A stretch of 64,000 nt of DNA from Heliocidaris tuberculata. Its lineage: Eukaryota; Echinodermata; Echinoidea; Camarodonta; Echinometridae. A program made the translations under genes and the position numbers. Position 1 is the stretch's first letter. Each line of letters opens with the position of its first letter. The notes under the pieces were generated by a model. The model made no database searches. It worked only from the letters and a program-made list of their open reading frames with translations, and was not told where the DNA came from. The DNA is taken from assembly GCA_025618425.1 (NCBI GenBank), contig CM046850.1:6223925-6287924 (forward strand), read 5' to 3'. Of the stretch, positions 23,396 to 35,710 are shown one piece after another.

Positions 23396-23794
23396 TCAAG
23401 AACCCTATGCTCGTGCCTTTTATTCCGACAGTAACCGTCATCCACGTCAATGTATCGCTGCAAGCATTCTTCAAAGTAGAAGATATTATATATTACAAAT
23501 TTGCAGATATCGCAACTTTAATATCTAGACGATCTACAGGATGTCGAAATCTGAGGATTTCCGTACAGAAATCCCCAAAGCTTCGCATTCATCAAACAAC
23601 CCTATGTAAAGGCAAACAAACTATTCCCATATTGTAAATATTCAAATGTATATTTAACATGATTGTGGTTAGCTCAAGATAGATGTCGGCATGGTCGTGT
23701 GAATCGGTGTTCTAGTTATGTCTTTGTTTGCCGCGGATGAGAGAGATATAGCCATGAAGCTGACACCAGTGATCATGGTGATGAGCGTCAGAAA

Positions 23795-23894
23795 CAGGGG
23801 CGTCGCTGTTGGAAAGTTTCTAGCTCCCTTGTCGGAAAATTGGTCGGATCCCCCCCCCCCCCCCTTAATTCAAAATGATCTGGCGACGGCCCTT
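23795..23894. mobile_element. 100-bp hAT-like MITE
   Basis: It begins CAGGGGCGTCGC and ends with the degenerate inverted repeat GGCGACGGCCCTT. Flanking octamers GTCAGAAA (23787-23794) and GTCAGGAA (23895-23902) match at 7 of 8 bases, as for a hAT target duplication. An internal C run of about 14 precedes the right arm. Confidence 0.65.
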
Positions 23895-24461
23895 GTCAGG
23901 AACATGTGTGAAGGATATTACCTGAACTTTGACCTATTTTTACAAACCTCTTATTTTGCAACACCAGGTAAAGTCATCATGATCATGATGATCATATTCT
24001 ATCGATATGAGACTATATATATATCAATTAATTGAATTCTTTTATTGCACACCATAATGAGTATTAATTCTTTCGTCTTTGTATGGCATTCAATAACTAC
24101 AAGTCTACAACCATTTTCGCTTTTGCGCTAGGAAAAAATTCATGGCGGTAGAATAATATGAGATATCAAGTTGGCGTCTGCATTTGCGTATAGGTTCAGA
24201 ACCAGCTTGATTATTTTCTTCAAATGAGACAAGAGTTGAGTTTCATTATTCTTGGAAATATCAGAAGATCCCAGCTTCTCCGATAGAGGGATTGGGAGGT
24301 ACATGGGAGAACCATATCGTAAGTACTGATGAGTGCATGATGCTTTTCCAAGAATGGAAAGCAAACATAAAGTTGCAAGAAGAAGAATTTCTCCTCCTTT
24401 GCCATGTTTGCTCATCAGGAGATAGCCGACTAGTAACTGATGATAAAAACTGACATATTAA

Positions 24462-24868
24462 CCCTTTCAGGACAGGAATTATTTAAGGGGTAAATTGATC
24501 ACATTTTGTTCTTCAAATTGGCAACAATAATATTTTCCTTTTAGTGCTACATGGTTCTAAAAAAATGTAATGTCTTTGAAAACAATATGCATCATTAGAA
24601 ACTTAGTCGAAAGTTGAAAAAAATTGCCAATTTTGATAAAAACAGTGATTTGGAACCTCTCAATGTGTTGCCAATTTAAGGATTTTCAAGCTTATTCTCC
24701 TTTTTAAAATTCCTGGCATCAAACACAATTTGGTCATGCAACAAAAATGGAAACAATGTGTGTAGAAATTTATGCTCTTTCTACTCATGCATCTGGTATA
24801 TTTTTTAGAGCTCTGAATCAAAAGTTATTGAGCCAAACCACAAAATGTGGTCAATTGCCTCAAAAGGG
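24462..24868. mobile_element. piggyBac-like MITE, family 1, copy A
   Basis: A 407-bp element lies between TTAA at 24458-24461 and TTAA at 24869-24872. Its ends are CCCTTTCAGGACAGG and the inverse of CCCTTTTGAGGC. TTAA duplication with CCC-starting ends is typical of piggyBac. A full-length diverged copy is at 42897-43296. The inside is AT-rich without a frame. Confidence 0.8.
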
Positions 24869-25159
24869 TTAAATGAGTTATTCGACCGCATTGTGCTATG
24901 AATAATCGATTGTGGATCACAAGTTATGTATAAAGTTAGATAACATTATTAACGAATCCCAACCTCTTCTTTGATAACAACAACATCAACAAACACAAAG
25001 GAAATTAATTGAATCTACTGCCTTTTTCAGTTTATAGAATATGGTTCACATTTATCATTAAACCTTCACAAAAGGAAATTGCTGATTTTCAGGAAAAAAA
25101 ACTAAGTCCTCAAGTTGATCAAATATTTAGGATAAATGAAATTATTTGTTGGAAAATAA

Positions 25160-25274
25160 TATGTGTTTGTGCTGAAGAGTGCGTGTATGTGTGGGTGCGC
25201 TGGCGAATGTGTGTGTATATGGGTGTGTGCGCGCAGGTGAGCGTGTGTATGTGTGTGATGGGGGGGGGGGGGGG
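25160..25274. repeat. GT-rich tract ending in a G run
   Basis: Imperfect (GT)n from about 25160, followed by about 16 G at 25259-25274. Confidence 0.85.
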
Positions 25275-25887
25275 TTTCCAAGTGGTGGTTTTGACGTAGA
25301 TCACAGCAGCACCGAAGCGTCTTCATCAGTGAATGCATATTCATGGTGGATGGCGCGAACCTTCAGCGATAAGAATGAAATCGACAGAATAGAAATATGA
25401 CTCTTATGCCTACAATTGCAGACCGATCAATACCGAATAAACGTCATTATATTCGAGGGGTGTCCCAATTATACAGCCCAGGAGGGCGACAATCATGGAT
25501 ATTATATAAGGTCGCTCCCCAATGCGATAACTGTTAAAATTGCTCTTTCGGAGAATCTGAAGGCTGTACTGCGTGTGCGGTGTGTATATCACACTGAGAA
25601 ACCACTGAATCTTTTCAGTTTTTGAATGAAAACTTCTGTAAGTCCATTGTGTAAAGATTGCAAGAGTTACACAAAAGACAAAAAACAAACAAACTGAAAA
25701 TATCATTTTCCTATTCAAATATTTAGTCTTACCTAATATTTATTTTCTCCTATCATTTATGTAAATCACCTAAAATAGAATAACAATAAAAAGGTCCTAA
25801 AATGTGTATTACGTTATTGGTGATACTATCATTACAGTTTGACAAGGCCAAAATCAGTGCATCATTTTCTGCTAGCGTTTGTACTGT

Positions 25888-25888
<1 letters not shown>

Positions 25889-25930
<42 letters not shown>

Positions 25931-25940
25931 GAGAGAGAGG
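25889..25940. repeat. GA microsatellite
   Basis: (GA)n with single GT and GG interruptions. Confidence 0.9.
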
Positions 25941-26264
25941 GAGATTCTTAAGTCAGTTTGCAAACATTACAAGCATAATTTTGTCCTCCTGACGGGTGAA
26001 TTTCATTTGATGATGGGTTATGTTTTTGATTGTTTAGATCGGGATAATTTTTATGAAAGAAAAGAAAAGATTGATGTCTGAAATCAAATTGGCTTAGATT
26101 TATCTTACTCATGGTTAACCGAGAGCACGTGAGGGGTTTCTCATTATACACATACAACAAAATAATATGGCGCCACGTTTTGATAAGATTGTCTGTACTC
26201 TGCCGCAATAATCCTAATCGAATGGAACAGGTCTGACGACATCCCTTTTCGAGGCATGTCTTAA

Positions 26265-26607
26265 AGAGAAGACTGAGTTCTGGTAGAGTTTAAAAACGTT
26301 TTTTGAGCTTTCTCATTCTTTTCATGTCAGTTGGGAAGAACCTCATAGTAGAAGTTTCCTCTGAAAAGGATTGCGAAAAAGATTAAATGTTCTGGCCAAA
26401 CATTCATGCCACATAATGTGTGAAGTCCCCACATATCCATTTCTGCATGCAGTGCTTGTGCTTTTCAGCGAGATTGGGTCAACTTATTATTTTGATAATT
26501 CAAAAACCTATACACCAATTCTTCTGTAGCAATGATTAACATTTCCCAATTGCTCCAAGATAGTTTCTTTCACGATGTAATCGCATGACCAGAACTCAAC
26601 TTTATCT
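26265..26607. mobile_element. piggyBac-like MITE, family 2, copy A
   Basis: The segment lies between TTAA 26261-26264 and TTAA 26608-26611. The left end is AGAGAAGACTGAGTTCTGG and the right end is ccagaactcaactttatct, an inverted repeat of about 19 bp. Related copies are at 47175-47551 and 58271-58629. It is non-coding. Confidence 0.8.
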
Positions 26608-27065
26608 TTAACAGGGAGAAGTAATAATCATGTGAAATGTTAAAAATAAACACACTTTCTCTCGATTTCTATGCTGAATGACATCATTTTTTATGCATGT
26701 TTACTCCTTATCGTACATTTCCTGTTTTCTTTCTCTTCTCCCCTAAAATCCCATTTCTTCTCCATCTCTCTTCCATGATTTTTTTCCTCTGCTCTATTTC
26801 CCCCTCTAAATTTAGCTTTCTCGGTGAGCTATTTACTTTGGATGATATGGACCTGAATGACATTTGGGCCGATCTTTTTTTCGATGAATTGAAATTCAAT
26901 CCCAAATGCTTTGATGAACTCCCCTATTGGTGTATTGGCTTGTTTTAGTGGAAAATAAACAGATTGAAAAGTAAATGGAATTACGAACAGAAGAGGTAAA
27001 GACGGAGAGTGATATGTTGGATAGTGGAAGAGTGAGATAAGTGATACAAGTTTGATAGATATAGG

Positions 27066-27118
27066 GGAAGAGGGAGAGAGAGATAGATAGATAGAGAGAG
27101 AGAGAGAGATAGATATAT

Positions 27119-27171
<53 letters not shown>
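27066..27171. repeat. GATA/GA microsatellite
   Basis: Mixed (GATA)n and (GA)n. A further GA-rich purine tract occupies about 27520-27670, and another (GA)n lies at 28549-28624. Confidence 0.9.
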
Positions 27172-27173
<2 letters not shown>

Positions 27174-27777
27174 AATAAAAGAGGTAGATGATCAGGGATA
27201 TTATGGTAATGCCTTTAGATTCATCATTGGCATCTCCATAGTACCCCCTAAAAGTAGAAACAATTATTTTCTAAAATACAATATTGAACAAACATCCATC
27301 ATCAACATCACTTTAGCACGAGGCAGTCTCTTTGACCTCAATTATCATAAAAGTCGTTACTTATTTCTCGAGAATGATCTCTAAAATGGTGAAGTGATCA
27401 TCACTGCCAAAAGAACTGAAACGTAGAGAATACCAGTGGCGTAGCCATAGTAGCACTGGGATGTAGGGGTGCTTTCTCCTCCCATATCTCTCTCGAGGGA
27501 AAGAAAGATCATGACAGAAAGACTGGGAGAGAGAGAGGGGAAAGTGAGAAATGGAGGGAGAGAGAAAGAGGAAGGCAGAGAGACAGGGGGAGAGGGGATG
27601 TGAGAAAGAGAGGGAGAGAGACAGAGAGAGAGAGAGAAAGACAGACAGAAAGAGAGAGAGCAAGATAAAGATAGACATAGAGGGAGATAAAGATAGAATG
27701 TGAAAAGGAACTCCACCACCACCTCCATGACCTCACAGACACAGACCATCGTACTTCACCGACCTACCGTTGCAGTG

Positions 27778-28075
27778 CCCCCCCCCCATGGGCACAAATC
27801 CAGGGGGACAGGGGGACATGTCCCCCCCCCCACCTTTTTGAAGATAGGCGAATTCCCCCCCCCCCCCATTTTTGATTTTTTTTTTTTGGGGGGGGGGAGC
27901 TTTCAGAGAATTTTGGAGGAGAATGTCCCCCCCCCCCTCCCCCGACCTTTTTGAATAACCTTTTTTTTCTTTTTTTTTCTTTTTTTTTTGCTTGTCAGAG
28001 AATTTTGGAAGCGAATGTCCCCCCCCCCCCACCTTTCAAAATGGATTTGCGCCACTGCCCCCCCCCCCCCCCTCA
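27778..28075. repeat. Repeat rich in C and G homopolymers
   Basis: Two related blocks each contain agagaattttgga, gcgaatgtccccccc or gaatgtccccccc, and acctttttgaa or acctttcaaa, separated by T and G runs. The sequence resembles degenerate CAGGGG-type MITE interiors, but no clean ends or target duplication could be fixed. Confidence 0.5.
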
Positions 28076-28590
28076 CCACTCTGGATTTACATTTAGCCCA
28101 TAGCATGTGATTTGGCACTAGTGAACTACAACTTCGTGAGGAAAGGGTAAACTTGCTTATAGACGAGATCCAATTGATTCATGGGGGACTTAAAAGTTGG
28201 AGTTCGATCAGTAGAAATTTGTCTTACTGGACAATACTACGTTCCTTGCTGACAGGTCGGCACAAGATCAAAGAGAAAGGAGGGCGATTGGAGACTGTAA
28301 GAAAATGAACCTGAACTTGATCTAAAGTGTGGAATCGTGATTAAAGAGGGGGAGACAGTGGATGAAAATAATGAGAGGAAGAAAATACACTTAAAAGATG
28401 ACTGAGGATGGAGATAAAGATTGCCGAAATATGGGGGGTATTTTGTATTACTTTAGAAGAAGAGCGAAGGCAGGGTAGAATTTGAAAATGGGGTAGAAGA
28501 AAAGGAAGGATTTCGAATATGAGTACATTTGACCTCAGAGGCACGAGAAAGAGAGAGAGAGAGAGATAGAGAGAGTGAGAAAAAGAGAGG

Positions 28591-28624
<34 letters not shown>

Positions 28625-28877
28625 AACGTGGAGGGTGCGATAAAGATATAATTTAAAGCAAGATTCCTTTCTTTTGGGATGCGCAATTGACCCCGTTGAT
28701 AGCCTTTGATAATGACAAGTTACCCTATAAAAACGAGCCCAAACTTAACTCGTCGTCATAAAACGTCCTATATTATCACAAAGAGTATATCACTTTTTAG
28801 AAATAGATTTACTTTACATGCGATCATTTTTAGTCACATTCGGCTTCTTGAGATCAAAATGAACTATGTGACACGTA

Positions 28878-29772
28878 CAGTGCGTCTCAGAAAAAAATAC
28901 GAAACCTTAAAAGGAAATGTAAAGTTTTGGTAAGCCCTCAAAAATTGTTCGTCAGATTTCTTCAATTTTTGTTGATAAATAGCGAGATAAAAGCAATACT
29001 AAGACACTGTGAAGATTTCGCCTCCTAAAGTTTAATATTAAAGAAATAAGAGGCAAAAACTAATTTATGTGCCGGGACAGGCACGTAAAATCCCAACAAA
29101 GGCAGCATGTGCTATACACTGTACACAAACGTGCAAAAACCAATGATGAGTAGCTACACACAGTGCACACACGCTGTCTCTATGCGAAGCCCCGAGATTG
29201 CTGTTCGGGGAGCCGTCGGGGTGGAAGGGTCCTAGCATAATGGCAGTGATCAAGCATTCCTTACAGATATTTACACTGAAATTCACCAGAAATCATAGAT
29301 GGAATACCAAATGATCTCTTACAGACATCTTTTGATACAAGGAGAACAACATGAGACTATATTTAACATGTTTCTTTCCAATTTTCTTTTTGCTACCAAT
29401 ACTGTACATGAGCTTTAAAACAAATGCTAATTGTGAACACTATAGGCTGTATAAAGTATTACAATACTTTGTTTTTTTCATGAATTAGAAGTAACTTTTG
29501 TTAAATGATACATTGATAGCATTAATTCATACATTCTTCAGAGAGCAATATTGCTTTGAAAATGGCATGTAAAAATCCATTTGTGCATAAATTTATTTTT
29601 ACATGTCATTTTTAAAATGAGGCGGCTCGGTAAAGCATGCAAGTAGGAATGCCATCAAGGTATTATTTGAAAGCAGAATACTTCTACTTTGAGGAAATTG
29701 AAGTCATAGAGCCTAAGTGTAGTTAAAATAACCTTTCGTTTTAGGGTTGTTGATTTTTCTGGGACGGCACTG
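28878..29772. mobile_element. 895-bp TA-flanked element (mariner/Tc1-like MITE)
   Basis: Ends CAGTGCGTCTCAGAAAAA and the inverse of CAGTGCCGTCCCAGAAAAA lie between TA dinucleotides (28876-28877 and 29773-29774), as in the Tc1/mariner superfamily. The central region (about 28900-29430) is shared with 57290-58215. No transposase frame with a DDE/D pattern is visible, so it is non-autonomous or eroded. Confidence 0.7.
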
Positions 29773-31380
29773 TATACGTCTTTTGTGAAAAAAAAATATT
29801 TTCCATATAATTATTTCATACAATAAATTGTCTAGGTAATTAAGAGCATGATATCTTCTAGTATTGGTCCCCGTGTATGTGAAAGGGGCGCAGTGGGGTG
29901 TGTCTCAACATTGAGGGGATACCGCCAGCATCATGGGGATGGGGGGGGGGGGGGGGGGGGGGGGGGGAGGAGGCACCGCTTTTAATCTTTCAATGAAATT
30001 TAAATTAATAAGGTCATTAATTGGGGAGGATGTCGGAGGTTATCGTGCTGTCCACTTTTCAAAAAAAACTTTCCCTCTCGTTTGTTTCTTTCTCTCTTTA
30101 AGCCATTTGATTTGGGGGCACGTACTCTATTGGGCCCTGCCCGAGGGGCGTTGAAGGGGCGTTGTCCCCATGGAAACCCTCTCCTCTCCCTCTTGCCTCG
30201 CTTTCCATTATATCATCGATCATGACCATCACGCATGCACAAACGCGCAGAGATATTCGACCTCTGACCCCTGTATGAAAACGTCTCAATCCAATGATAG
30301 CTGGATGACGGTTGATGAAAAGATAATGAATGATTCAAACCAGATTTCAAGCATCCTTCTCGATGGGTTCCGAGGCAGATGGATTTCATTCCTTTTTCTC
30401 CTCCTCCGCGCTTGATCTAAAACATCCAGACGTAACATACTTCACAATCATACCGACTTTTAAAGGGAGCCAAATCACCAGATATATTGTCTTGCTCTGT
30501 GTATTTGGAGATCGATGCTGTTATCCGATATGCAAAATGATTACCTTTATACTTCTTCTTGTAAGATATATTGCCAGTTTTAGATACTGATTCTTTTCTG
30601 AATAGACTCACTCGATTAACTTCCTGGCGGGCTTCAATAAAAAGAAAATCGTCATGCTTTTATATGTTTATGCTATTCAGTCTTTTAACTATTTGAAGTT
30701 ATCAAATAGTTTTATTTGGGGAATGACGATACGTCTTTTAGCGATATACAAAGTACTATCTTTCTGTTGATTTGTTACATTTAAAGAAACGACTTGTAGT
30801 GTCGAAAGTAATTAAATTACTGATTGATCAACCCACAAGAAACAGCGGGTCTTATGAGATTGATGACTCAGACTGACTAACGGTCGATTACACAGTTTGG
30901 TGTTTTTCTGCGATATATTTTTTTTCTCTTTACATGTACATTTAGCTAGATCATTAAAAAAAAATAAATACCGATTTACATCATGTACATAGTCAACAAT
31001 GCCCAGCAACTCTTATATGCAATATATATTGAATGATAGTTTACTGCAAAGTACTAAATAAAACTTCCCTTGATACCAAAACAACATGATAGCGTCTTAC
31101 ATTAACTATAGTTTAAAGAGGCAGCAGTTATGTAATGCACAGACATAATTATATTGTATAGGAATTAAATCTTAACAGCTCCTTATAATAATGTGAATAC
31201 AAAGGCGATTAAAACAAAACATGGGCTGGTGTGGACTCGAGAAAAATATCCTTACTCTATTCATGCCTTTTTAAAATCACATTTGTTTTTGTATCTTTTA
31301 TTTTTTATTTCTTATTTTTGTGTGTGTACCTTCTTTCCCTATGCATAACCTGGCTGAATGGGTTCCACCCCTTTCTTCTG
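29773..31380. other. Intergenic DNA with a long G run
   Basis: About 30 G occur at 29937-29967. No gene or clear element is seen in the remainder. Confidence 0.5.
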
Positions 31381-31451
31381 TCTCTCTACATCGTTTGCAT
31401 GCTTCAATTATCTCATTCTTTTGTCCCCTTTTCCATGTTTTCTGTGTCCCG

Positions 31452-31506
<55 letters not shown>

Positions 31507-31706
31507 AAGTTCACGCTTAAGACATTTACTTCCAATTTTCAGTCATAATTATACAAAGTAATAAATGAACAAAATGAGGTACATGTATTTTAACAAAGTT
31601 ATGACAAGATATAAATTCATCGTAGTACATACATAATTGGAAGACTCACCTCTAAACGCAATGGCTCGGAGCGAGGGTGCCCTTAGGCGTTAGAGTACAT
31701 AATAAT

Positions 31707-31742
<36 letters not shown>

Positions 31743-34300
31743 TATTGAAAAAAGACAAAAATAAAAAGAAACACATGCAAATACACAACAACAACAGGAA
31801 GGGGGAAAACATTCCTAATTCGCTGAGCTCTATGTATGTTGCTCCCTCTTCATACACGCTTCTTGTTTTATGCATTTTTGTTCTTCGAAAACACCCTGTG
31901 CCATCAGACTTTGGTGGATGTTAGTTGATCTACCACCATTTACTCAAGAAGTGTCATGCTGTATATCCATGTCAGTCTCCCCATCTTCCCTTTCTATTCA
32001 AACTCTTGATCTCCCCAATAACAAGCCAATTTCCAAACAGCTTACTGCTTTCCCGATTCCATTCTTGTTTACCTCTCTCTCCTCTGTCTCTGTCTCCCTT
32101 TCTCCTCCTCCCTTAAATCACAACTCAGCTTCGCTATCTGAATGCCCATCTCTCAATCTCTCCCCGAACTTCACCTTCCATTAGTATTCCAAAGGTCTCT
32201 GGCGTCATCCGAGTTCATCCAGTCTCACTGTGATGTTGAACTGTTGAAGATGATATCCTCAAAAACATATAAAATGGCAGAGAAATGACAAATCATAATC
32301 GACACTATCTTTCTCCCTCTGTCTCTCTCTCTCCTTGACTTTCTTTCTATCAAGTTAGTCTCTCATCTCCCCTATCTTGAGCAAGCTCTCTCTCTCACCC
32401 CATCTCCCTCACTCTCTATCACTTTATTCTCTCCCTCTCTCTTTCTCTCCTTCTTCCTCAACCAAGGAGTTCTGTGATAACTCCTTGCCTCAACTTTCTC
32501 TATTTCTCTCACTTTATTTACTTTTAAAGCTCTCCATTTTCCTGATTGCACATTTTCGAAGACCAGAAAGACAAGTCATTCCGAATTCTATTTTCTCCTT
32601 TAATCTGTATGATTTTCCATCTCTTTTCATTCTTATCATCTTCACCCCCTCCCACTTTCGTACACTTTTTTCCAATGCAATCTCAGTTTCAAGATCAATG
32701 TTTGCCCATCTCAAAATCCCTCTCTGACCTTCACCTTGAATTAGTTTCCCAAACTGTCTTCTCTGGCGTCACCTTTTCTCACTCACTCTGACTGGATTTT
32801 AAAGATGATATCCTTAAGACATTATTCCTGGCACTGCTTGAGAATGACATATTGTGGTGATTATACTAGTCGAAATTTCCTTCTCTCTTTCTCTTTCACG
32901 TCCACTCTCCTTTCGTCTCTTCTCTTTTCTCTCTCCCTCCCTCCCTTTCTTTATTTCTCTCTCTCTTTCTCTCCCCCACTCTCTCTTTTGCTATACCTAT
33001 CTTTCTCCATTTTCCATTATCTGTAGCCCTTCTTTCCTTCCTCCCTTTTCTCCCCCCCCCCTCTCTCTCTCTCCATTCATTCCTCTCTCTTCATTTTTTT
33101 TTCTCGCTCTCGCTCTGTATCTATCTATCTATCTATCTATCTATCTACCTATCTATCTATCTATCTATCTATAAATCTATCTATCTATAAATCTAAATGA
33201 TATCTATTTGTCTTTCGTTCTTTCTCTCTCCATCATCCGTTGTCATCTTCACCGTCAACCTTTCTCCTTCAGTCTGACTGTATCTTAAATATGATATTCC
33301 TGAGATATCAGACATGTCAGATCTCACACGTCTTAGGAAAGACAAATCACAGTCATGAGAGTAGACACTTCCTTTCTAATTTTCTCTTTTGCTCTTCTCT
33401 CTCTCTCTCTCTTTCTCATAATCGATGGCCATGATAACTCTCCTTGCTTACTCTCTGTGTTATGTATGTACAAGATGTATTCCTTACATCTTTATTTTAA
33501 TCACCTCATTAGGTTACTCTTCTCCATTTAATTTCAATAATAATTTTCCAATTCGTGTTCAATGTCAAGGTTACTCTTTTCCCATCTTCAGAAATTCCCT
33601 TGAGTCGATCCACAGACTCTCGTCGGCATCATCCATTCACCTTCACATTTCCTGGATCCTGACGATGATATCCCTAAGACATCAGGCATGACACGACTTG
33701 GGAATGGCAAATCATGTTCGACAATAATCTTACTTCCTCTCTGTCGTATCTCTCTATCTCTCTCTATCTCTCTCTCTTTCTCTCCCCCCTAGTTCTGTAT
33801 ATCCGTCTTTTTCTCTCTCTCTCTTTCCCCGATCATCTTCACCATAATCCTTTCTCATTCAGTGTGACTGGATCCTGAAGATGATATCACTAAGACATCA
33901 GACATGACATGACTTTGGAATGACAAATCATGTTCGACAATAATCTTACTCCCTCTCTGTCGTATCTTTCTCTCTCTCGCTCTTCCCTCCATCACCTGCA
34001 CCATCTTTTTTTCTCATTCAGTGTGACTGGATTCTGAAGATGATACCAGTATCCCTAAGACATCAGACATGACACGACTTGGGAATGACAAAGCATATTC
34101 GACAACAATCTTACCCCCTCTCTGTCGTATCTCTCTCCCGCTCTCTTTCTCTTTCTCTTTCTCCCCAATTCTGTATATCCGTCTTTCTATCCCCCCATCA
34201 TCTTCAACATAATCCTTTCTCATTCAGTGTGACTGGATCCTGAAGATGATATCCCTAAGTAATCAGACCTGACACTGCTTAGGAATGACAAATCATTGCG
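31381..34300. repeat. Pyrimidine-rich satellite domain with repeated 130-200 bp units
   Basis: The plus strand is strongly CT-rich. A recurring core, tcattcagtgtgactggat then gatgatatccctaagacat and ggaatgacaaatcat, appears about seven times (near 32200, 32780, 33270, 33650, 33860, 34020 and 34225). The copies are increasingly alike to the right and separated by variable (CT)n. Also included are (CT)n at 31451-31500, (TA)n at 31706-31746 and (CTAT)n at 33118-33190. Frames across it are serine/leucine-rich artefacts. Confidence 0.8.
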
Positions 34301-34600
34301 GACACCTTTCCCATACACGCCAGCGAGGCTAGACGCGAGTGCACAAGTGGTCAAGCCATGCCTATTCAAGACCTGGTCCTCGCTTCCAGACATAAACTCC
34401 AGTTTCCATGCAGTAAAAGGCATAGCGACCTTACCAACGCAAATCTTCAGCTCAATGCATGCGGACACCTTCCCTTATATGCTAGGAGGTGGTGAGTGCA
34501 CTAGCGGTCAACCCATGCCATTCTCGACCTGCAGATCTCGCTTCCAGCGTCTAGACGAAAGTCCAATTTCAAGCGAGGGGCAGTGGCTGACACGGGGTAG
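34298..34600. repeat. Diverged tandem duplication, about 163-bp period
   Basis: Two units each begin gcggacacc (34298, 34461). They share a block of cgcgagtgca or gtgagtgca, ggtcaa.ccatgcc, gacct and ctcgcttccag. This adjoins the satellite domain to its left. Confidence 0.75.
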
Positions 34601-34643
34601 GGGCGGCGGTCTTATTTCCAAAAGGGGCCTGAAAATGTGATAA

Positions 34644-34983
34644 CCTTCTTCTTCTTCTTCTTCTTCTTCTTCTTCTTTTCCTTATATTCTGCTTCTTCTT
34701 CTTCTTCTTCTTCTTTCCCTTATATTCTTCTTCTTCTTCTTCTTCTTCTTCTTCTTCTTCTGACTTCTTCTTTTTCTTCTTCTTCTTTTCCTTATATTCT
34801 TCTTCTTCTTCTTCTGACTTCTTCTTACTCTTCTTCTTCTTCTTCTTCTTCTTCTTCTTCTTCTTCTTCTTCTACTACTTCTTCTTCTTCTTCTTAATCT
34901 TCTTCTTCTTCTTCTTCTTCTTCGACTTCTTCTTTTTCTTCTTCTTCTTTTCCTTATATTCTTCTTCTTCTTCTTCTTCTTCA
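34644..34983. repeat. TTC microsatellite
   Basis: About 340 bp of (TTC)n with ttttccttatattc interruptions at regular intervals, suggesting higher-order duplication. Confidence 0.95.
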
Positions 34984-35535
34984 TCCAGAATCCGACACTG
35001 GAGATTGACTGACCTTATACCAATAGAAATGTTAAATTATCAACCATCTTAGACTTGAAGGTTCATTAATTTGCTGTGACAAGTAAGATTGCCTTTATCC
35101 TTTCGAGTAGCTATTACCGTAATGGAAGCTACTTACCTTGCACTTAATCATCCCCAATGCCTAAAGTAAATCAAATGTTTCTTCACATTAAATGTCAGTC
35201 GCTGATTTTCTTCGTCACGTAATAATGCTTTTGAAAAGGTTCAATAAACCCTGAGTACAGAAAGAACTGGGAAATAGCATCAATAATTTTGTCACCACTG
35301 GGCCTTTTCTTTTACTTTCTTGAAAAAGTTTCATCACATCAACAACAAAAAAAACCACAACAAAAACAAAACAAAACAAAACACAAGGATCGTTCGACTT
35401 ATATGTGGTAAATGTACCTTAATTACAAACTGAATAACAAAATCCAAGTAAAATATAATTTAGACGTTTATCTATAGCTATAAAATAGAAATTTAATGCG
35501 GATCTATCTTTATATGATTTATATGATGTACAGAA

Positions 35536-35710
35536 AACACGATAAAAACTACTTTCGAAAAATAAACTCAGACAATTACAGTAGCCCTGTCTATCACCTT
35601 TAGAAATGAGCGAACATTACAATGGCGTATTACGTAATCCGAACAAGATTTCTATGGGCAGTACAATAGGCCTTTGAAATTTATTTTTCGAAAGTAGTTT
35701 TTATCGTGTT
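35536..35710. mobile_element. 175-bp element with perfect 31-bp inverted repeats
   Basis: The left arm 35536-35566 (AACACGATAAAAACTACTTT then cgaaaaataaa) is the exact reverse complement of 35680-35710. The 113-bp spacer is non-coding. No unambiguous target duplication is visible, so a MITE is the best guess. Confidence 0.7.

Noticed and set aside
25410..25718. 102-codon minus-strand frame with an N-terminal hydrophobic segment, like a type II membrane protein start
   Set aside because: There is no recognisable domain, no supported splice partner and no family match, so it is likely chance.
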